Position numbers and translations under genes: made by a program. A DNA stretch of 64,000 nucleotides from Multifurca ochricompacta (taxonomy: Eukaryota > Basidiomycota > Agaricomycetes > Russulales > Russulaceae): positions 1-64,000 of the forward strand of contig WTXG01000188.1 in NCBI GenBank assembly GCA_022496185.1, in the 5' to 3' direction. The notes beneath the pieces were generated by a model that saw only the letters and a list, made by a program, of their open reading frames with translations, did not search any database and was not told the DNA's origin. Of the stretch, positions 56,851 through 64,000 are shown one piece after another. The first letter of the stretch is position 1. Each line of letters starts with the position of its first letter.

Positions 56851-59800
56851 TTGGCTCTACCCCGTCGGCCTGGGCACGAGCATTACATGTAACCTCTGTG
56901 TATACTAGTCGCTTCAAATCGTTGAAAATACCAGTACATTTCGAGACTACGCAGAGGACGGCCGACCGTGACATCCTGATAGATTCAGGGGCCACCGATA
57001 ACTTCATTAGCCCGCGAATGGCAAGGACCATGGGCTTGGGGATGCTGGAACTCCCCCAAGAGAAGAACATCTGGAATATAGACGGAACAGCCAATAGAGC
57101 TGGGAGAATTACTCACTACACCGACCTAAATGTCCAAGTGGGGGAAAGCACCAAAGCAATACAATTCCTTGTCACCAACTTAGGGAACGAAGATCTGATC
57201 CTAGGATACCCATGGTTGGCGGCATTCGAGCCAAAGATCAATTGGAGTGACGCAACCATGGATAAGGACTTTTACCCAGTCCTCATTACATCATTGGGAT
57301 ACGATTACGCTATCCGACACATAAAAGCGTTGAGGACAGACGAAGAGGGCGCAGGTCGCTGTTATGCTACAAAGGCATCAGAACTTGCCCAAAAGGCAGT
57401 AGAAGGGCAGACAGAAAAGACCTTTGAGGAGGTAGTGCCAGCGGTCTATCACCGACACTGGAAGGTGTTCTCAGAAGAAGAGTCGCAACGTTTCCCACCT
57501 GCACGACCCTGGGATCACGCTATTGACTTCACGCCAGACACCCCATCCGCGATCGACTGTAAAATTTACCCGTTGTCCCAGAAGGAGCAAGCAGCACTTA
57601 CAGCGTTCCTTGAAGAGCACCTTGCGAAAGGATACATCCGTCTGTCGAAATCACCATATGCGTCGCCCTTCTTCTTCATCAAGAAGAAGGATGGAAAACT
57701 TCGACCCGTGCAAGACTACCGACGGATAAATGCCCACACCATAAAGAACGCCTATCCACTTCCCCTCATCTCTGAACTTATTGACACCATGAGGGACAAG
57801 TCTCTGTTCTCCAAAATGGATGTCCGATGGGGGTACAATAACATCAGGATTAAGGAAGGAGATCAATGCAAAGCGGCGTTCAAAACCAATCAGGGACTTT
57901 TTGAACCGAACGTCATGTTCTTTGGCCTTACCAATTCGCCTGCTACCTTTCAATCCATGATGAACCACATCTTCCGTGACCTTATTCTCACTGGTGAAGT
58001 AGTGGTGTACATGGATGATATCCTCGTGGCTACAACAGACAATTTACTCCATCACCGAGAGCGAGTTCACCAGGTACTAGAAATCCTACACGAACACGAC
58101 CTATATCTCAAACCGGCCAAATGTTCATTCGAACAACGCAGCATAGAATACCTCGGGGTCATCCTAGCGGAAGGACAAGTGTGAATGGATCCAGTAAAAG
58201 TGCAAGGGATTCGGGAGTGGCCCATACCCACATGTATCAAGGATGTGCGGTCTTTCCTCGGATTCTGCAACTTCTACCAACGATTCGTACGGGGATTCTC
58301 AGGTATCGCCCAGCCACTGAATGGGCTGCTGAAGAAGGATACACCCTGGCACTGGGGAAAAGAACAACAACAAGCTTTCGAACAGATCCGAGACATTGTG
58401 GGGTCAGAACCGGTTCTGCTACAACCAGACCTCGAGCAACCCTTTGAACTTGAAGTAGATGCATCGCGCTTTGCGAATGGAGCTGTACTCAACCAACGAG
58501 ACGCAACAGGATTGCTTCACCCAGTTGCCTTCTACTCGGAGACATTCTCACCGGCAGAACGGAATTATGACATTTGGGACAGAGAATTGCTCGCCATCGT
58601 GAAAGCACTACGACATTGGCGACCGTACCTAGCAGGGACTCCCCACAAAACCGTCATTCACACCGACCACTCCAACCTATTGTACTGGAAGGAACCCCAC
58701 AAGATTAGTCGACGGGTTGCTCGCGAAGTCTTGGAACTGGAGGAATACAACTTCACGTTGAAACATATTGCGGGAAGTCACAATGCACGGGCAGATGCCT
58801 ATCACGACGGCCTGACTTGAACAGTGGACAAGAAGATAATAACGACATTGTGGTCTTGCCTGAAGAGGTTTTCGCAAAGACTGCCGTCATGAGCCTCCAC
58901 GACATGGACTTATGGGCCCAGGTTTCGCAAAACATGAATCAACAGCTATGCGAAGTGTGGGCAGACGCACATAATCTGAAGAAGATCGACGGCCTTTGGT
59001 GGAAGGATGGGGATCGACTCGTTGTCACCGGTGGCGACAACATTAAGAGGGGGGTGATCCATTTTCACCACGACCTTCCCTCTGCAGGCCACCCTGGCAT
59101 TGCCAACACGTACGCCTTGGCCAAACGAGATTACTGGTGGCCAGACATGAAGAAGGATGTGGAAAGCTATGTGAAAGGATGCGCGGGCTGCCAAGCCAAC
59201 AAAGTAAACACACACCCACACCCACCAGCACCATTCCCGATCACACCTACGGCCTCACTGCCATTCCAGACCATTGCGATGGACTTCATAGTCAAACTCC
59301 CCACCTCCAGAGGATTCGACTCCATCTTAACCATCACCGACCATGATTGCTCTAAAGCGGCACTGTTCATACCCTGTAATGAGTCTGTTACAGCGGAAGG
59401 CGTAGCCAAACTCTACCTGGATCACGTCTACAGACACTACGGCCTCCCAGAAAAGATCATCTTGGATCGCGACCCACGTTTTACTTCCGCCTTTGCTAGG
59501 GCGCTCTGTAAGACCTTAGACATCACCCAGAACATTTCGACTGCCTACCATCCACAAACTGATGGACAATCCGAAAGAACAAACCAATGGTTAGAACAGT
59601 ATCTTCGGTTCTGGTGCAATGGACGACAGGATGATTGGGTTGACTGGTTGGCAATGGCAGAGTTTGCACATAACTCATGGCCCAACGGAACCACTAAAAC
59701 CCCTCCATTCTCACTGATCATGGGATGGACGCCACGGACTACCTGGACTAAGAAGCCCACAAACACCCCTCGGTGGCGCAGCGTATCAGCCAATGGGAGG

Positions 59801-60320
59801 AGATCAGGAAATCGGCCAATGAGAATCTGCTCAAGGCACAAAAGAGCTTATCCGAAAGACCGACAAAGTTCACGCCTTATCAGACCAATGACCTTGTCTG
59901 GTTGGAAGGGAAGAACATTCGCACCTCACATCCCACGGCGAAATTAGCCCCCGACGCCACGGACCCTTCAAGATAACGAGGAAGCTGTCAGATGTGTCAT
60001 ATGAACTCGAACTTCCACCCACATGGAGAATTCACCCAGTCTTCCATGCTCGACTTCTGACACCTTACAGAGAGACCACCCTTTATGGGGAAAACTTCCC
60101 AAGACCCCCCCCTGAGTTAGTCGATGGAGAAGCGGAGTGGGAAGTGGAGCAGATCCTAGATTCCCTACGTAAAGGCCGAGGGCGCAAGTTACATTACCTA
60201 GTCAAGTGGAAAGGATTCCCAGACTCTGACAACTCGTGGGAACCCGCCGGGGATATCTTTGCCCCGGTCCTTATCTCGGAGTTCCATGACCGACACCCGG
60301 AAGCGCCCAAGCCTAGTTAA
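56772..60320 (+). pseudogene. Gypsy B pol, broken
   Basis: Usable sequence begins around 56845 after gag. Protease (ILIDSGATDNF), RT (FFFIKKKDGKLRPVQDY, catalytic YMDD near 58010), RNase H, HHCC integrase finger (HFHHDLPSAGHPG, CAGCQANK), integrase core (YHPQTDGQSERTNQW) and a chromodomain (YLVKWKGFPDSDNSW, about 60200) are in order. Defects are TGA at 58182-58184 within GQV-stop-MDP, a lost base near 58800, and shifts near 59770 and 59950. The final stop is at 60318-60320. The RT and integrase would not be made as one protein. Confidence 0.9.
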
Positions 60321-60356
60321 AAGAGCGACCCAAATCCTAAGCAAATCCCCCAGTAC

Positions 60357-61594
60357 ATGCTCCCACAGCAACGTCCTACAACCACAGAATCTATTATGTC
60401 TTTCATCGCTGCCAACGCCGCCATTGATGCCTTCACGGCCACCACCGCAAGAGTCGAAAACTTCCCTTCTGCTCACCCTTCCACGCGTCCTTCCTCACCC
60501 ATTGACTACGAGGCCGCCGAAGCTCGGGTCAAGAACCAGTCCCCCAACCCCAACCATGATTTTGAACATTGTGAAGAGCTGCACCCAAACGACCTGGTGG
60601 GTATGGAGTCAGACGACGAGGTTCCTGAATTTCCCTTTTTTGTTAACAACCCGAACTCCTCCACATACTACCCCTTGGAGATTACGTTGGGCGACGGGAC
60701 AGTCGCAATCGCCAAGTACATCTTTTACACCAATGGAGGGATGGACGTGGCCGGATGCATGAAGAAGGACGGTCCCGTTTATGGAGCTCCAGTCTATCTG
60801 GAAGAAAGGTACACCGGTCGTCTGCATCATACCATGACCGATGAACAGCTGGGGCATCTGGCCGCTGAGGATCCGCGGGCCTTCGCCATCGACGAAGTAC
60901 TGAGTGACATGCGACTTCCGCGTCTCAAAGCTGAGGTAATGAGACTGCGGAAGAATCTAACCTTGCGCAACACACTCAACAAGCAGTACAAAGAACACGC
61001 AAAGATGATGGCCCGGCTGACTAACGGGATGTTCCAGATAGAGCAGGAATTAGTGGAGATTCGGAAGAGGCTGGAGAAAGGAGATGCCTACCAAACAATT
61101 GCTGAGAGGTATGCCGACACATATGCCCAACCCCTACCCCCACGATCATTGGGGGCTGCCCCTGTGCTACTACCGAACCGATTCAAGATGCCGCGTATGC
61201 ATGAGAACCCCGCGGAGAGACGTGCTGGCGATGTGATAGTAAGTATCACATCAGCTGGAACTGTCCCCTCAATCGCAAGTGGTGTTGGCACTGTCATAGC
61301 AACTTGCATTGGAGCAGGTTCTGCATCTTCCGCCGCGTAGGAGTCGCCCCAACGATCAGCAACCCGTCTGCATGGTGTGGCAAGTGCCTGCGTCACAATG
61401 CAGGACATCGAGAGCTGGACTGCCCGATCCATGATCTGTGCCGCATGTGCGGTCAACGCGGCCCTTATGGGTTCCTCCGCACTCACCAATGCCCCCAGGA
61501 TGAGGACAAGGAGAACTATACAATGGATGATCGTAATGTAGCTGACGACTACTTGGAGCTGGTACAAGATGATGACGGTACGAGTCGTTTCTAG
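60357..61594 (+). CDS. Gypsy B third ORF, unknown function, Cys/His C-terminus
   Basis: The first part (60357-61340) encodes about 327 residues with an Ala/Thr/Ser/Pro-rich start, an acidic middle (MESDDEVPEF), and a helical, possibly coiled-coil region around residues 180-250. An overlapping frame (to 61594) holds a C-x2-C-x6-H-x4-C cluster followed by C-x2-C and H-x-C. A GTAAGT donor at 61239 with an acceptor near 61279 would join the frames with a 41-bp intron; a one-base indel is the alternative. The ORF has no stops, while pol has several defects. It could be an accessory nucleic-acid-binding protein or a captured gene. Gypsy A lacks it. I do not recognise the family. Confidence 0.55.
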
Positions 61595-61625
61595 CCGGGT
61601 CTGCTAGAACCAGAAGAGGGGGTGA

Positions 61626-62211
61626 TGTTACGACTCTTGCCATCCGCCCCGTTTTCTTTCATCTCCCCAACGACGACCCCTCCTTGCCGCCTACCTTACA
61701 CTTCTCGATCACGTCCCCATCGTGGGATCCATCACGTGCCTTGCTTCCATCCCCGTGACCTACTTTGTATCTGTTGACGTGACGTTGTTTATGTTTGATC
61801 CTTATCTTCTTATCGTCTTATCTTTACGACCGGACACTTACTTAATACCCTATCAGAAGCCAGACTTTACGCCGTCCGCTTCCGTATATTTGGGCCCACT
61901 TGACTCCGTATCCTTATCTCGTAGACGCCCGTTGAGTTACGTATATAAGTCCGCTGTAGCTACGCTGTAGACCTCAGACTTGACTTATTGAATACATCAG
62001 TGCCTGTCTTCTGGACATCCCCTTTGATCTCTGACTCAGTTGTCTCAAGTACTTCTGGTACTTCTCCGCTCACCATCGTCTTAGGGAGGCGTCCCTTCGA
62101 CTTTGACTCATCCCACTCAAACTCCAAGAAGCCTTATTGGTTTCTTACCTGAACTCACGAACTACGCCAACACACACAAGTCGTGTGGAACGTCCCGCAC
62201 CAGGCGTAACA
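61626..62211 (+). repeat. 3' LTR of gypsy B
   Basis: 586 bp. Compared with the 5' LTR there are seven substitutions, six at CG dinucleotides, and two one-base differences in C runs. The purine-rich gaaccagaagagggggtga lies just before it. Confidence 0.93.
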
Positions 62212-62232
62212 GCATGATTGTTTGACAGTGAG

Positions 62233-62972
62233 TAAGTGTTCTGTGGTGTTCCATGGTGTCTGTAAATATTAAGATGTCGTCCATATAGATGACAACATGG
62301 TCAGTGGCAAGGAGATCTTCGAAGGCTCTATTCATGAAGGCTTGGAATGTGGCAGGGGAGTTACAGAGTCCAAAGAACATGACAAGGGGTTCAAAGAGAC
62401 CTCAGTTGGTTTTAAAGGCGGCTTTCCATTCATCTCCTTCTTTGATACGGATATTGTTATATCCCCAGCAGATATCAAACTTGGTGAAGTAGTGAGCATG
62501 GTGAAGTTTGTCAATGAGTTCTGGGATGAAGGGTAGGGGGTAAGCATTCTTTACTGTGATATCATTCAAGGCTCGATAATCTTGGACAGGATGTAGTTTT
62601 CCATCCTTCTTTTTTACAAAGAAGAAGGGGCTAGCAATGGGGGACTTAGATTCTCTGATATATCCCTTGGCAAGGTGGTCATTTAAGAAAATGTCCAGGG
62701 CTTTCTGTTCTTCAGGGGTGAGCTTGTAGATGCCGCAGTCACGCACTTTGGCATCTGGTTTGAGTTCTATGGCATGGTCCCATGGTTGGTGCTGTGGCAA
62801 ATGTTGAGAGGCTTTCTCTTCAAAGACAGATTGGTATGCGAGGTATTCAAGAGGGAGTTGGTCTTCTAAGGATATAGGGGTCTTTACTTGATCTGCAGCA
62901 ATCTGAGTGGACATGGTGGTCTTGGCACGGATATGGACAATGAATTTGGGAGGCACTTCTTCTGGGGTAATC
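62233..62972 (-). pseudogene. Gypsy A pol, reverse transcriptase part
   Basis: From right to left: PWDHAIELKP, HLAKGYIRESKSPIASP, FFFVKKKDGKLHPVQDYR, the palm region, MFFGLCNSPATFQAF and the catalytic YMDDIL (about 62280). TGA at 62402-62404 interrupts KTN-stop-GLFEP, where relatives have Arg or Gln. The frame continues into 48206 once copia 2 is removed (HRTLT then HQVLQHL). Confidence 0.9.
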
Positions 62973-63485
62973 TGTCAAACAATCATGCTGCTGGTTATAC
63001 TGACTGTGGTTAGTAGCAGGTTAGGCTTAAAGACAAGTTATACTTCAGAGGAAGAAGAACTCTATAATACTATACTACTGACCTAAAAGACAAGTTATCT
63101 ACACAGAGAATGTTAGTCAAAGGAAAAGTAGAAAGTAAAGTAAAGACGACTTACACTTCAGAGGAAGAAGAACTCTGAAGTGTAAAGGACAAAACAGACA
63201 CCCTTATATACCCATAGGGGCCAGGGGAAATGGTCTGTGCGCACTGGGAATAAGTCCACAAGTGCTGGTCAATAAACAGAGAGGGATAAAGGCTATTGGC
63301 TAAAGAGATATCATGTGCTTACTGCGCATTACTAAGGACATCACTAATCAGCTGAGTAAGGTGAGAAAGAAATGTAATAAAGATATTGTAAAAAGTCCGA
63401 AACTCCGGAACCTAATCTAATCTTATCTACAGCTAAAGCGATCCTCAGATGCCTGAAGCATCTCCAGACATGTACTGTGTCAACA
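62973..63485 (-). mobile_element. Solo LTR related to copia 2, inserted in gypsy A
   Basis: 513 bp, TGTCAAACAATC to GTGTCAACA on the plus strand, with the duplication taatc on both sides (62968-62972 and 63486-63490). It shares ends with the copia 2 LTR but differs throughout, so it is an older or sister family. Hairpin motif cacttcagag recurs near 63150-63180. Confidence 0.93.
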
Positions 63486-63490
63486 TAATC

Positions 63491-64000
63491 ATGGGGTGAC
63501 CTGTGATTAGGGCTGCAAAGGTTTCTGCTGCTGCTATGAGTGTCTGGTCCATCAGGGGTTGTACTGTGATTGTAGACAGAGCAGGGCAAGAAGGGTGTGT
63601 CGAAGCAAAGGTCAGAGGGGTCATGGTAAGGGTGCAGGATGTGGGGCAATGCTTTAAGGTCAGGGTGTCATCTTTCCAGTTTACTTCTGGGTTGTGGCAA
63701 TGTAGCCAGTCAGTTCCTAAGATAATGTCATGGTCCCCTATATTAGTAACATAGAACTCTGCAAGTTCTTCATGGTATTGGTCTTGGAGGGGTAGTTGTA
63801 GGATTTGGGTTGTGGTGTAGTAAATGGCTCCATTAGCGTTACTAGTTCCATCCACATTTTTGACTCGGAGAGGCTTGGCAAGGGTGCTTAAGGTTAGGTG
63901 ATGTGCTTTGGCATAGTCTTGATGGATTATTAATCCTTCTGCCCCACTATCTATTAGGGCACGCACACTGATTTTCTTCCTAGTGTTTCGTCCAATGAGT
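63491..64000 (-). pseudogene. Gypsy A protease region, runs off window
   Basis: The minus strand encodes the retroviral-type aspartic protease motif RALIDSGAEG near 63950 and the following flap and IILGTDWL region (about 63710-63730). The upstream gag lies beyond 64000. No stop is visible in this part. Confidence 0.85.

Larger units (their letters stand above)
54726..62211 (+). mobile_element. Gypsy B: Ty3/gypsy chromovirus with an extra ORF
   Basis: LTRs of 588 and 586 bp, TGTTACGACTC to GCGTAACA, are flanked by gcatg (54721-54725 and 62212-62216). In order: a self-complementary primer site, gag, pol (protease, RT, RNase H, integrase, chromodomain), a third ORF, and the 3' LTR. The LTRs are almost identical, so this is the youngest insertion of the nest, although its pol has one nonsense codon and about three frameshifts. 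Confidence 0.95.
48207..62227 (+). mobile_element. Copia 2: Ty1/copia element inserted in gypsy A
   Basis: The 5' LTR is 48207-48718. The 3' LTR is 54225-54725 plus 62217-62227, split by gypsy B. The duplication gtgag is at 48202-48206 and 62228-62232. The two LTRs differ at two bases over the compared length, both CG to TG or CA. It is a distinct family from copia 1, with related coding and leader sequences. Confidence 0.95.
45272..64000 (-). mobile_element. Gypsy A: Ty3/gypsy chromovirus, split by nested elements, 5' end off window
   Basis: Its own sequence is 45272-48206, 62233-62972 and 63491-64000 (minus). From right to left come protease, reverse transcriptase, RNase H, integrase, chromodomain and the 3' LTR, the Ty3/gypsy order. 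Copia 2 inserted in the RT (gtgag at 48202-48206 and 62228-62232), and a solo LTR inserted between protease and RT. The gag and 5' LTR lie right of the window. There is no extra ORF between the chromodomain and LTR, unlike gypsy B. Confidence 0.92.

Overview
The window looks like a transposon-dense, accessory stretch of a basidiomycete (probably agaricomycete) nuclear genome. The grounds are short GT-AG introns of about 47-80 bp, a Goodbye-NACHT-ankyrin NLR-like gene, a Crinkler-type gene, a SWIM-type MULE gene, Tad1-like LINE ends, and Ty1/copia and Ty3/gypsy chromovirus elements. No database search was possible; family names rest on motifs and gene order read by eye.

Layout. (1) 1-10,409: a non-autonomous hAT-like element (252-10063, 8-bp target duplication) holds copia element 1 (366-8358), which itself carries two nested solo LTRs, plus a gypsy solo LTR; the region lies in the remains of an outer element of the same style. 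(2) 10,410-17,270: LTR-like fragments, a second hAT-like element (11925-13237), a decayed Crinkler-type gene (13649-15339, minus) and a LINE tail. (3) 17,273-42,292: a tandem segmental duplication. Each unit carries an aldo/keto reductase relic, an NLR-like gene and a short-chain dehydrogenase relic. The first NLR copy (23602-27570, eight exons, 13 ankyrin repeats) is intact. The second (33918-37948, 14 repeats) is full of one-base deletions. Two further terminal-inverted-repeat elements, LINE tails and an LTR-like insertion distinguish the units. (4) 42,293-45,271: a broken SWIM/MULE gene cut by a solo LTR. (5) 45,272-64,000: a nest in which gypsy A (minus, runs off the right edge) is split by copia 2 (48207-62227), whose 3' LTR is split by gypsy B (54726-62211); a solo LTR (62973-63485) also sits in gypsy A. 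Nearly every junction has a matching 5-bp target duplication.

Main points. LTR-to-LTR differences in all three complete elements are almost only CG to TG or CA changes, and most in-frame stops sit at CGA-to-TGA positions, suggesting decay by CpG deamination. Gypsy B has an 11-nt primer site complementary to the predicted start of its own RNA (Tf1-type self-priming) and an extra third ORF with a C-terminal Cys/His cluster. The untranslated leaders of the two copia elements are more alike than their coding regions and contain a hairpin with a compensatory base pair. The intact NLR-like gene is the only complete non-transposon gene I can model.
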